From positions 172,112 to 236,111 of the forward strand of contig CAVSRW010000009.1 of the NCBI GenBank assembly GCA_963730405.1: a stretch of 64,000 bases of DNA. Direction: 5' to 3'. This DNA comes from Gaiellasilicea sp963730405. GTDB lineage: Bacteria; Actinomycetota; Thermoleophilia; Gaiellales; Gaiellaceae. The position numbers and the translations under genes are program-made. The notes below the pieces were generated by a model, which did no database searches, was not told the DNA's origin, and worked only from the letters and a program-made list of their open reading frames with translations. Positions 1 to 7,934 of the stretch are shown one piece after another (the first letter of the stretch is position 1; each line of letters starts with the position of its first letter).

Positions 1-2
1 GC

Positions 3-296
3 TGGGAGCTGACCGAGTGGTCGGTCGACGACGCGAAGCTCTCGGCGCACGTCGAGCTCGATCCCTGGGCCGACTACGCGATGCGCTGCGAGCGCGACGG
101 CGGCCCGGCGGAGGGCCAGGGGATCGGGTGTGTCCTCCGCGGCGAGCTCTCGGTCGACGGCGAGACCGTGCAGCCCTTCGGCGCGTTCGTCGAGCCCGCG
201 GAGGTGTCCGGCGGCGGCTCGTTCGTGCGCGTCGTGCTCGTCCGCGTCGAGGACTCGAACGGCGACGCGCTGGCGCAGGGCGCGATCCACCTCTGA
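3..296 (+). CDS. Hypothetical protein, C-terminal fragment (5' end outside window)
   Basis: An open frame enters from the left edge and ends at TGA 294-296, giving about 97 residues. It has a W-E-L-T-E-W start and an acidic, beta-rich-looking sequence ending in GAIHL. I do not recognise a family. The stop overlaps the ATG of the next gene (TGATG), so the two are probably co-transcribed and translationally coupled. The true start lies upstream of the window. Confidence 0.6.
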   Translation, partial: WELTEWSVDDAKLSAHVELDPWADYAMRCERDGGPAEGQGIGCVLRGELSVDGETVQPFGAFVEPAEVSGGGSFVRVVLVRVEDSNGDALAQGAIHL

Positions 297-1979
297 TGCC
301 CCGCACGGGTGGGCAGGTGCTGGTCGACCAGCTGGCGCTGCACGGCGCCGAGCTGGCGTTCTGCGTCCCCGGCGAGAGCTACCTCGCCGTCCTCGACGCG
401 ATTCACGACGCGCCGATTCGGCTCGTCACGTGCCGGCACGAGGCGGCGGCGGCGAACATGGCCGAGGCGTACGGGAAGCTGACCGGCCGGCCGGGCATCT
501 GCCTCGTCACGCGCGGGCCGGGCGCGACCCACGCCTCGATCGGCGTCCACACCGCCTACCAGGACTCGACCCCGCTGATCCTCCTGATCGGCCAGGTCGG
601 CCGCGACATGCTCGAGCGCGAGGCGTTCCAGGAGATCGACTACCGGCGCATGTTCAACTCGATGGCGAAGTGGGTCGCGCAGATCGAGAGTGCCGAGCGC
701 ATCCCCGAGCTGCTGGCGCGCGCTTTCACGGTCGCGACCGCGGGCAGGCCCGGCCCGGTCGTGCTCGCGCTGCCGGAGGACATGCTCGTGGAGGAGGTCG
801 AGGTCGCGGACCCCGGCCCGTACCGGCCGGTGCACACGCACCCGGGCGAACGAGGAGCTCGAGCGGCTCGGCGAGCTGCTCGAGGGAGCGGAGCGGCCGC
901 TCGTGATCGTCGGCGGCGGCAAGTGGAGCGCGCAGGCGGCCGAGGACATCGTCGCCTTCTGCGAGGCGAACGAGCTGCCGGTCGCGACCTCGTTCCGGCG
1001 CCAGGACTACGTCGACAACCGCTCGCGCGTCTTCGCCGGCCACGTCGGCGTCGGCATCGACCCCGCGCTCGCCCGGCGCGTCTCCGAGGCCGACCTGCTC
1101 CTCGTCGTCGGGCCGCGCCTCGGCGAGATGACGACCGGCGGCTACACGCTGGTCGAGCCGCCGCTGCCGAAGCAGGCGCTCGTGCACGTCCATGCGGGCG
1201 CGGAGGAGCTCGGCCGCGTCTACCAGCCGACGCTCGCGATCCACGCCGGCTCGCCCGAGTTCGCGGCCGCCGCGAGAGAGGCTTGTGTTTCAGAAACACA
1301 AAGTCCTGCCCGGCGCGCCTGGGTCGAGGCGGCCCGCGCTGACTATCTCGCGACGCTCGAGCCCGTCGAGTCGCCGGGTGCGCTGAACCTGAGCGAGGTG
1401 ATGGCCGTGCTGCGCGAGCGGCTGCCGGAGGACGCGATCGTCTGCAACGGCGCCGGCAACTTCGCCACCTGGCCGCACCGCTTCTGGCAGTACACGCGCT
1501 ACCGGAGCCAGCTGGCGCCGACGAGCGGCGCGATGGGCTACGGCGTTCCGGCGGCGATCGCGGCGAAGATCGTCCACCCGGAGCGGACGGTCGTCTGCTT
1601 CGCCGGCGACGGCGACTTCCTGATGAGCGGCCAGGAGCTCGCGACCGCCGCGCAGGAGCAGGCCGCGGTCCTCTTTCTCGTGGTCGACAACGGCATGTAC
1701 GGGACGATCCGGATGCACCAGGAGCGCGAGTACCCCGGCCGCGTCGTCGGGACGAGCCTGACGAACCCCGACTTCACAGCGTTCGCGGCCTCGTTCGGCG
1801 CGTTCGCGGAGCGAGTCGAGCGGACGGAGGAGTTCGCCGCCGCACTCGAGCGGGCGCTCGCCGCCTCCGGCCCGGCGCTCCTCCACCTCCGCGTCGACCC
1901 GGAGGCGATCACCCCTCACACAACTCTTACGGCCGTGCGGGAGGGCAAGGCGGCCCGCGAACGAACGGAAACCGTGTGA
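296..1979 (+). CDS. Thiamine diphosphate-dependent enzyme (acetolactate synthase-like), one frameshift
   Basis: A ThDP enzyme of the acetolactate synthase/benzoylformate decarboxylase superfamily, about 560 residues. The N-terminal PYR domain has the catalytic glutamate in CRHEAAAANMAEAYG, then a central domain (VGPRLGEM), then the PP domain with the ThDP/Mg motif GDGDF followed by DNGMYGT. It starts at ATG 296, overlapping the previous stop, and ends at TGA 1977-1979. The frame changes near 848 in CACCCGGGCGAAC: removing one base of the C/G run joins the two halves smoothly (HTHP to ANEELERLG). This is most likely an indel error. Substrate cannot be read from the sequence; a biosynthetic AHAS role is unproven because no ilvN or ilvC lies nearby. 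A 19-nt palindrome sits in frame at 1283-1301. Confidence 0.85.
1283..1301. repeat. AT-rich 19-nt palindrome inside a coding region
   Basis: TTGTGTTTCAGAAACACAA is a perfect inverted repeat with 9-nt arms around a central A. It is AT-rich inside a gene of about 70% GC and is translated in frame as the odd peptide CVSETQS between alanine/arginine-rich helices of the ThDP enzyme. It resembles a short mobile palindromic element inserted without breaking the frame. Confidence 0.6.
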
Positions 1980-2605
1980 GGACCCTGCCCGCGATCCTGC
2001 TCGCCGCGCTGGCGCTCGCCGGCTGCGGCTCCGAGGAGCCGGATCAGGCGGCCGCACCGGAGCCGGTCACCGTCACGGAGACGGTGACCGAGACGGTGCC
2101 CGAGACGCTGCCGCCCGCGACGACCGCGCCGCAGGCCGAGTGCTCCACCTCGGCGCTGCGGCTGACCCTGCCCGAGCAGGAGCTCCCGCCTGCCGTCGCG
2201 GACGTGCGCAGGCGCGTCTTCGACGCCGCGGTCGCCTGCGACTACGACACGCTGGAGGAGATCGCGCTGGAGCAGGGCGAGGGGTTCACCTTCAGCTACG
2301 GCGCGGGCACCGACGCGTCCGAGTACTGGCGCCAGGCCGAGGAGTCGGGTGAGGAGCCGGAGCCGATGCGTGCGCTCGCGGCGATCCTGACGCTGCCCTA
2401 CACACGGAACGAGTCGGGCTCCTACGCCTGGCCGACCGCGTACAACGAGAGCCCGACGGACGGAGACTGGCAGGCGCTCGTCGACTCCGGCCTCTACGAC
2501 GCACAGACCGTCGAGCAGATGAAGACCCAGGGCACGGGCTATCTCGGCTACCGCACTGCAATCACGCCCGAGGGCGACTGGCAGTTCTTCGTCGCCGGCG
2601 ACTGA
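1976..2605 (+). CDS. Putative secreted lipoprotein
   Basis: 209 residues. The N-terminus is a lipoprotein signal peptide: charged start, hydrophobic run and lipobox LALAGC with Cys17 as the predicted lipidation site. A low-complexity Thr/Glu/Pro-rich linker follows (TVTETVTETVPETLPP, residues 32-47) and then a globular domain with many Trp/Tyr residues. GTG 1976 overlaps the preceding TGA (GTGA), suggesting coupling to the ThDP gene. No family recognised; it probably sits on the outer face of the membrane. Confidence 0.75.
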   Translation: MRTLPAILLAALALAGCGSEEPDQAAAPEPVTVTETVTETVPETLPPATTAPQAECSTSALRLTLPEQELPPAVADVRRRVFDAAVACDYDTLEEIALEQGEGFTFSYGAGTDASEYWRQAEESGEEPEPMRALAAILTLPYTRNESGSYAWPTAYNESPTDGDWQALVDSGLYDAQTVEQMKTQGTGYLGYRTAITPEGDWQFFVAGD

Positions 2606-2634
2606 CGCGCGATCCCCGGCCGGCTGCGCCTCCC

Positions 2635-2652
2635 GCCCGGCTGGAGCCGGGC
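2635..2652. terminator. Possible hairpin terminator after the lipoprotein gene
   Basis: GCCCGGCTGGAGCCGGGC folds into a GC-only hairpin 30 nt after the lipoprotein stop. No T-run follows. A second, longer inverted pairing (CCGGCTGGAGC near 2638 with GCTCCAGCCGG near 2690) overlaps it. The rest of 2606-2779 shows nothing else that I can identify. Confidence 0.35.
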
Positions 2653-2779
2653 TCCGGCGCCGCCTCGCACCGCTCGCGGCGCTCCAGCCGGCGGCCCGTA
2701 CCTCCGTACTGTTCCACCGGCCTGCGCACCGCGAGCGACGCGCCGGGAACCGCGCGTCAGCCCGGATGAGGGCTAGCGG

Positions 2780-2935
2780 CTAGAAGTACTTCACGAGCCG
2801 CGAGCCGTGGCCGCACTCGCGGTGCTTGACGCCGCAGCGGCGGCAGGTCCAGTGCTCCCAGACGATCCACTTCAGGTGCTGGAGCTCGAGTGCGATCAGC
2901 GCCACGCACCAGAGCAGGATCTGTCCGTCGTTCAT
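2780..2935 (-). CDS. Micro zinc-ribbon-like protein (51 aa)
   Basis: Starting at ATG 2935, the product is 51 residues. It has a hydrophobic/Trp-rich N-terminal helix (MNDGQILLWCVALIALELQH) and a C-terminal CRRCGVKHRECGHG segment with CxxC-x6-C plus His, typical of a small zinc ribbon. A longer start at 2971 would add a basic stretch without similarity. Function unknown. The amino-acid composition and conserved-looking metal site argue that it is a real gene. Confidence 0.55.
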   Translation of the reverse strand: MNDGQILLWCVALIALELQHLKWIVWEHWTCRRCGVKHRECGHGSRLVKYF

Positions 2936-3037
2936 CGCTCTAGATTGTCGGACTCGGGGGTGGCCGCGCAATAGGCCGCCCGGCCGATCTTGCCAGCCAC
3001 TGGTCCCACCTAACGGCCGGCGAACACTGCTCCTGGC

Positions 3038-3173
3038 CGCGAAGCGGCCCCTTCAGGGGTCTGCGCGCTTCGGCATCTGCTCGGCAGATGCCGAAGCATG
3101 CGACGGAAGAGCGCGAAGCGGCCCCTTCAGGGGTCTTCGCGCGGTGAGCATCCGCTCTTCGCGGATGCTCACC
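3038..3173. repeat. Tandem repeat-plus-hairpin element downstream of malate synthase
   Basis: Two copies of a 31-nt block starting CGCGAAGCGGCCCCTTCAGG (3038-3068 and 3112-3142) lie 74 bp apart. Each is followed by a perfect 13-bp stem hairpin, but the stems differ: 3068-3096 (CTTCGGCATCTGC arm, loop TCG) and 3143-3173 (GGTGAGCATCCGC arm, loop TCTTC). The second hairpin ends 10 nt from the malate synthase stop, so it may terminate that transcript. The same head with a different but equal-length stem suggests a repeat family rather than a simple terminator. Confidence 0.7.
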
Positions 3174-3182
3174 TTGCGCCAA

Positions 3183-4664
3183 CTAGCGCAGCCGCGCGTA
3201 GGCCGGGAGCGTGAGGAACTCGACGAACTCGTCGCCGAGCGCGACCTGCTCGAAGAGCTCTCGCGCTTCGTCGTAGTCGCCGTCGAGCTTGGCGAGCTCC
3301 TCCTCGATCGCGGCGTCGACGTCCTCGCGCGCGACCTTGGCGTGCGCGAGCCACTGCCAGACCTGCGAGCGGGAGATCTCGGACGTGGCCGCATCCTCCA
3401 TCAGGTTGAAGATCGCGACCGCGCCCGATCCCCGCAGCCAGGCGGCGAGGTACTGGATCCCGACCGAGACGTTGTTGTGCAGCCCTCCCATCGTGATCTC
3501 TCCCGGCGTCGAGGCGACGTCGAGCAGATCGGCCGCGGTCGAGGTGACGTCGTCGCGCCGCCGGTCGACCTGGTTCTGCCGCTCGCCGAGCACACGATCG
3601 AAGATCTCCATCGCCACGGGCACGAGATCGGGGTGCGCGACCCAGGTGCCGTCGAAGCCCTGGCCGGCCTCCCGCTCCTTGTCCTCGCGCACCTTCGCGA
3701 GCGCCGCCGCGTTCACCTCGGGGTCGCGGCGGGAGGGGATGAACGCGGCCATCCCGCCCATCGCGTGCGCGCCGCGCGCGTGGCACGTCTTCACGAGCAG
3801 CTCGGTGTACGCGCGCATGAACGGCACCGCCATCGTCACGTCCGCCCGGTCGGGCAGGACGAACTCGGGCCGGTGTCCGAGCTTCTTGATCACGCTGAAG
3901 ATGTAGTCCCAGCGCCCGGCGTTCAGCCCCGCCGAGTGCTCCCGGAGCTCGTAGAGGATCTCGTCCATCTCGAACGCGGCCAGGATCGTCTCGATCAGGA
4001 CGGTTGCCTTGATCGTCCCCTGCGGCACGCCGAGCTCGTCCTGCGCCCAGACGAAGACGTCGTTCCAGAGCCGCGCCTCCAGGTGCGACTCGAGCTTCGG
4101 CAGGTAGAACCAGGTGCCGCCCCTGGCGTGGTTGCGGAAGAAGTAGAGGCCGAAGTCGAACAGGCTCGCCGAGATCGGCGCCCCGTCGACCTCGAAGTGC
4201 CGTTCCTCGAGATGCCAGCCGCGCGGGCGCACGAGCAGCGTCGCAACCTCGTCGTTCAGGGCGTACTGCTTCTCGCCGGTGTCGAGGCTGATCGTGCGCT
4301 CGAGCGCGTCGGTCAGGTTGACCTGGCCCTCGATGCAGTTCTGCCAGGTCGGCGAGTTCGAGTCCTCGAAGTCGGCCATGAACATCTTCGCGCCCGAGTT
4401 GAGCGCGTTGATCACCATCTTCCGGTCGACCGGGCCGGTGATCTCGACGCGCCGGTCCTGCAGCTCCGCCGGCACGGGCTCGACGTGCCAGTCGCCCTCC
4501 CGGACGTCCTTCGTCTCGGGCAGGAAGTCGGGCAGCTCTCCTTCGCGCAGACGCCCCGCCCGCTCGTGCCTGGCCGCGAGCAGCTCCCGCCGCCGCGGGC
4601 CGAAGCGGCGCTCGAGCTCGGTCAGGAACGCGACCGCGTCCGGCGTCAGGACCTGCTCCTCCAT
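3183..4664 (-). CDS. aceB: Malate synthase A
   Basis: 493 residues, the usual length for malate synthase A. It condenses glyoxylate with acetyl-CoA to give malate (glyoxylate shunt, cytosolic). Diagnostic stretches are FMADFEDSNSPTW (residues 95-107), the family signature REHSAGLNAGRWDYIFS (241-257) and the catalytic-loop region FNLMEDAATSEISRSQVWQW near the C-terminus. Start ATG 4664 lies 6 nt after TAGAGT (4671-4676 on the minus strand), so the mRNA is probably leaderless. That box overlaps the TAG stop of the upstream gene. Isocitrate lyase is not in the window. Confidence 0.95.
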   Translation of the reverse strand: MEEQVLTPDAVAFLTELERRFGPRRRELLAARHERAGRLREGELPDFLPETKDVREGDWHVEPVPAELQDRRVEITGPVDRKMVINALNSGAKMFMADFEDSNSPTWQNCIEGQVNLTDALERTISLDTGEKQYALNDEVATLLVRPRGWHLEERHFEVDGAPISASLFDFGLYFFRNHARGGTWFYLPKLESHLEARLWNDVFVWAQDELGVPQGTIKATVLIETILAAFEMDEILYELREHSAGLNAGRWDYIFSVIKKLGHRPEFVLPDRADVTMAVPFMRAYTELLVKTCHARGAHAMGGMAAFIPSRRDPEVNAAALAKVREDKEREAGQGFDGTWVAHPDLVPVAMEIFDRVLGERQNQVDRRRDDVTSTAADLLDVASTPGEITMGGLHNNVSVGIQYLAAWLRGSGAVAIFNLMEDAATSEISRSQVWQWLAHAKVAREDVDAAIEEELAKLDGDYDEARELFEQVALGDEFVEFLTLPAYARLR

Positions 4665-4670
4665 GCCGGG

Positions 4671-4676
4671 ACTCTA
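4671..4676 (-). promoter_or_regulatory. -10 box (TAGAGT) for leaderless aceB
   Basis: TAGAGT fits TANNNT and ends 6 nt before the aceB ATG. Its TAG is also the stop codon of the upstream gene. No clear -35 was found, so this rests on spacing alone. Confidence 0.45.
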
Positions 4677-7600
4677 CGGCGTCACGGTGAGCAGGCGGTC
4701 GGCCGCGACGTCGGCAAGCCGCGTCTCGCGCCCGTCCGGCCGGCGAACCACGAGCTCGCGGACGGTCGTCGCGGCGCCGAGCCCGAAGTGAACGCGGGGA
4801 TCCTCCGATGAGAGATAGCTGCCGCCGGCGTGCACCTCGCGCACGAGCCGGCGGCCTCCCGGCAGCACGGCGGTGACCCTCGTGCCCGGCGCGAAGCGGT
4901 CGAGCTTCACCGTCAGCCAGTGGCCGGCCGCGCCGTCGTTCCGGAGCAGCATCAGCCTGCCGCCCACGGAGTTGACCGCGAAATCGACGTCGCCGTCGTT
5001 GTCGTAGTCGGCGGCGGCGAGGCCGCGCCCGTTCGTGCGTCGGAGCGAGGCTGTGCCGACCGCAATGCCGGCGTTCGCGAACTCTCCGCGACGCCCCTCG
5101 CCGGTCAGGTTCTCGAGCACCTGGAGCCGCTCCGCGCTCTTCGCCAGGGTCTCGACCGGGATTGCCCCGTTCGCGAGCACGAGGTCGAGATTCGTGTCGA
5201 GGTCGAGATCGACCCACGACACGCCCCAGCCCGTGTAGTCCGTGCCGAGCGCGGGGGCGAAGTCGGGCCGCGCATCCTCGAACGCGGTCGGGGTGCTGCG
5301 GTAGGCGGCGTGGAGCTGGCGCCGCGAGTTGGTCACGAACAGGTCGTCGCGGGCGTCGAGGCTGTAGTCGCCGGCCGCGATGCCCATGCCCGCGTTCGGA
5401 TCGTCCACGCCGGCCCGGCGTGCTCGCTCGACGAAGCGGAAGCCGAGGCCGTCGGGGCGGGCGACGTTCAGGTAGAGCCGGTTCGGGTCGAGGTCGTTCG
5501 CGACGTAGAGATCGAGGCGACCGTCGTCGTCGACGTCGGTGAAGACCGCGCCGAGCCCGTGGTCGACGTGGGCCGGCTCGAGCCCGGCCTGGCGGCCGAC
5601 CTCGCGGAAGCGGGAGCGGCCCTTGGCGTCGGTGCCCTCGTTGAGGTAGAGCCGGTCGCGCACGCCGGCGACGTTGGAAGGGAACCCGCCGGCGGCGCCG
5701 GGAACCGGGACGGTCACGTCTGCGTAGCCCGCCACGAAGAGGTCCGGGCGGCCGTCGCCGTTGACGTCGCCGACGGCGGCGCCGGCGTGCCAACCGGGCT
5801 CGTTGATCCCGGCGGCCCGCGCACCCTCGGTGAAGGTGCCGTCGCCGTTGCCCCAGAGGAGGGCGTCGTAGCCGTTGGTGGCGGCGTTGTAGCCCGCCGT
5901 CGTCACGAACAGGTCGGTCTTGCCGTCCTGGTTGAAGTCGGCCGCGACGCAGCCGCTCCCACGAAGCGGCAGATCGGCGCCGGAGCCGCGGCTGACGTCC
6001 TCGAACCGGCCGCCCACGTTGCGGAAGAGCGCGCTCCGCGGCAGCCCGCCGCGCTCGGTCCACTGGACGTACTCCTCGTCGCCGTACGCGTTGACGGCGA
6101 AGAGGTCGAGCCGGCCGTCGTCGTCGTAGTCGAGCCAGCAGAGCCCGCCGCCCATCATCGGCGCCTCCTCGTGGGTCATCCCGAACCGGAACGCGGCATG
6201 CCGGAAGTCGAGCCCGACCTGGGCGGCGACGTCCTGCAGCCGCACGCCGCCGAGGCTGTCGGAGCGCGAGACCGGCAAGGCGGACGGGGCGGCCGATCCC
6301 CGTGTCGCCGTGATCAGGTAGCGACCGTCCTTCAGGACGAGCTCGAAGGTCTCGGCGAAACGGCTCGCGGTGCCGCGCCGCTCGACCGTTCCCGTTGCGT
6401 CGGCGACGACGAGCGGGGGCGACTGGCCCTCGGCCGGCTCGAGCGTCACTCGCACGCGCCGGACCGAGTAGCCGGGGGCGTCGGGTGCACCGGCCGCCGC
6501 CGAGTCGATCTGCCGCCACAGCCCGGCGAGGCGGGCGCCGTCTGCGCTTGCCGTCGCCCGCTCGCGGTCGCGCAGGCGCAGTGCCTCGGATTCGTTCTCG
6601 AGGTCGGCGACGAGGTCGAGCGCGATTCGTTCCGCCGTTCGGCGATCGATCGGCGCGATCCCTTTCGCCGTTCGCACGGTCACCTCCGGGAGCCCGCCTG
6701 CGGGGGCGGGCAGGACCCTCGCCTCCGCGCTCGAGCGGGCGGGGATTCCGGCGACGACGAGCAGGCCGACGAACGTGACCGCGCCGGCGAGGGCCGCGGC
6801 GCCGACGGTGCGGCTCGACCAGTGGCGGCGTCTCAGGGCGGCGCCCATCAGCTCGAGCACGGGCCGCGCAGCGCAGACGAGCGCGAGTGCGCCGAGCAGG
6901 GCGACCTTCGCGCCGAACTCGGTCGTCTGCGGGGCGATCAGGAGCGCCGCGAGCAGCCCGATTGCCACGGCGTAGGCCCAGCGCCCGCGCTTGCCCGCGG
7001 GGATCGTCTTGGGGTCGGTGATCATGAAGAAGAGGAAGACGAGGATCTCGGGGGAGAAGGCGAGGATCCGCCAGAAGTGCCAGTCCGAGACGGGGCCGAG
7101 GTGCCAGCGTGCGGTCATGTCGTGGCCGCTCGCCGCGAGCACGGCGATCGAGGCCACGAAGGTGACCCAGAAGGTGACCGCGATGTGGAGCAGGCGCAGC
7201 CGCCGCAGGATCGCGAAGCCGCCGCCGACGATGATCGCGAGCGCCAGCGCCAGCCAGAACGACATCGGCCCCCACCAGAACTCGAGCGGGTCGGCGAGCT
7301 CCGGGCCGAGCAGCAGGAAGCAGAGGACGAGCCCGAAGTTCGACGGATTGAAGACGTGCCCGCCCCGGAACTGGATCAGGTGCTTCGAGAGCAGCGAGAC
7401 GGCTGCGGTGCCGGCGAAGATCCACCAGCCGTTCATGCTCCACCAGTCGCCGTGCTCGGTCCCGGGCACGCGCAGGATGAACGCGACCCCGTTGCCGGTC
7501 AGGAGCGCGCTGGCCGGCCAGAGGATCACCTTCTGCCGTCGGAACGCGATCCCGACCTCGAGCACAGCGCAGGTGAGCAGAGAGACCAGGATCTGCGCGA

Positions 7601-7766
7601 TCGAGAGCCGGAACTCGAAGGCCACCTGGCCGAGCACCTGCAGGGAGACGATCACCGCGGCCAGGTGGAGGCGCGGGTCGCGGATGCTCGGGAGCAGGAC
7701 CGGGTAGGCGGTCCCCCGGATCCGTAGGGTCGGCCGGGCGGGGCCGTTGGCGACGGGCGCGCTCAT
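4674..7766 (-). CDS. UnbU-like membrane domain fused to FG-GAP/UnbV (CRTAC1-type) domain
   Basis: About 1030 residues. The first 330 form roughly ten membrane segments resembling NqrB/RnfD and enediyne UnbU proteins, including FNPSNFGLVLCFLLLGPE and FMITDPKTIPAGKRGRWAY. A linker follows, then an extracytoplasmic propeller of FG-GAP/VCBS repeats with calcium-type loops (DYDDDGRLDLF, DFNQDGKTDLF, DVNGDGRPDLF, DVDDDGRLDLY, DYDNDGDVDF), and finally an ASPIC/UnbV domain (LKLDRFAPGTRVTAVLP-like, ending DRLLTVTP). ATG 7766 (MSAPVANGP) is preferred; an in-frame start at 7802 would add 12 Arg/His-rich residues. UnbU and UnbV are usually separate neighbouring genes. No enediyne PKS is present. Function unknown; a redox-linked membrane role is inference. 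Confidence 0.85.
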   Translation of the reverse strand: MSAPVANGPARPTLRIRGTAYPVLLPSIRDPRLHLAAVIVSLQVLGQVAFEFRLSIAQILVSLLTCAVLEVGIAFRRQKVILWPASALLTGNGVAFILRVPGTEHGDWWSMNGWWIFAGTAAVSLLSKHLIQFRGGHVFNPSNFGLVLCFLLLGPELADPLEFWWGPMSFWLALALAIIVGGGFAILRRLRLLHIAVTFWVTFVASIAVLAASGHDMTARWHLGPVSDWHFWRILAFSPEILVFLFFMITDPKTIPAGKRGRWAYAVAIGLLAALLIAPQTTEFGAKVALLGALALVCAARPVLELMGAALRRRHWSSRTVGAAALAGAVTFVGLLVVAGIPARSSAEARVLPAPAGGLPEVTVRTAKGIAPIDRRTAERIALDLVADLENESEALRLRDRERATASADGARLAGLWRQIDSAAAGAPDAPGYSVRRVRVTLEPAEGQSPPLVVADATGTVERRGTASRFAETFELVLKDGRYLITATRGSAAPSALPVSRSDSLGGVRLQDVAAQVGLDFRHAAFRFGMTHEEAPMMGGGLCWLDYDDDGRLDLFAVNAYGDEEYVQWTERGGLPRSALFRNVGGRFEDVSRGSGADLPLRGSGCVAADFNQDGKTDLFVTTAGYNAATNGYDALLWGNGDGTFTEGARAAGINEPGWHAGAAVGDVNGDGRPDLFVAGYADVTVPVPGAAGGFPSNVAGVRDRLYLNEGTDAKGRSRFREVGRQAGLEPAHVDHGLGAVFTDVDDDGRLDLYVANDLDPNRLYLNVARPDGLGFRFVERARRAGVDDPNAGMGIAAGDYSLDARDDLFVTNSRRQLHAAYRSTPTAFEDARPDFAPALGTDYTGWGVSWVDLDLDTNLDLVLANGAIPVETLAKSAERLQVLENLTGEGRRGEFANAGIAVGTASLRRTNGRGLAAADYDNDGDVDFAVNSVGGRLMLLRNDGAAGHWLTVKLDRFAPGTRVTAVLPGGRRLVREVHAGGSYLSSEDPRVHFGLGAATTVRELVVRRPDGRETRLADVAADRLLTVTP

Positions 7767-7819
7767 CGACCACCCATGGTGCCGTCTCCGGCGCGTCCCC
7801 ACAACGCCCGAGCACGCGG

Positions 7820-7848
7820 TTGACGTGCCAGGTTGGCACGTTTAGTTT
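7820..7848 (+). promoter_or_regulatory. Promoter with embedded operator-like palindrome for the sugar ABC operon
   Basis: TTGACG (7820-7825), a 17-bp spacer and TAGTTT (7843-7848) match a housekeeping promoter. The palindrome ACGTGCCA-GGT-TGGCACGT (7823-7841) covers the end of the -35 and almost the whole spacer, where a bound repressor would block RNA polymerase. It probably mediates sugar-responsive control. The regulator gene is not adjacent. Confidence 0.7.
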
Positions 7849-7934
7849 GGACGTTGGGTCTCACCGGCCGCACAGGGTGGCCGTTTCGGGTCCGTGACCG
7901 GGCCCCTGTCCAAATGAGATGGAGGGAACAGATC

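Noticed and set aside
2606..2779. A tRNA or small RNA in the GC-rich gap
   Set aside because: I could not fold a cloverleaf or find a T-loop; only local hairpins are visible.
4674..7766. A possible enediyne biosynthetic cluster, because of the UnbU/UnbV domains
   Set aside because: No enediyne PKS, UnbL or tailoring genes are present; neighbours are malate synthase and a sugar importer.
3169..7839. A 1556-codon open frame on the minus strand and a 661-codon plus-strand frame at 2826-4811
   Set aside because: They are Arg/Pro-rich antisense or out-of-frame shadows of malate synthase and the UnbUV fusion, produced by high GC; they show no motifs.
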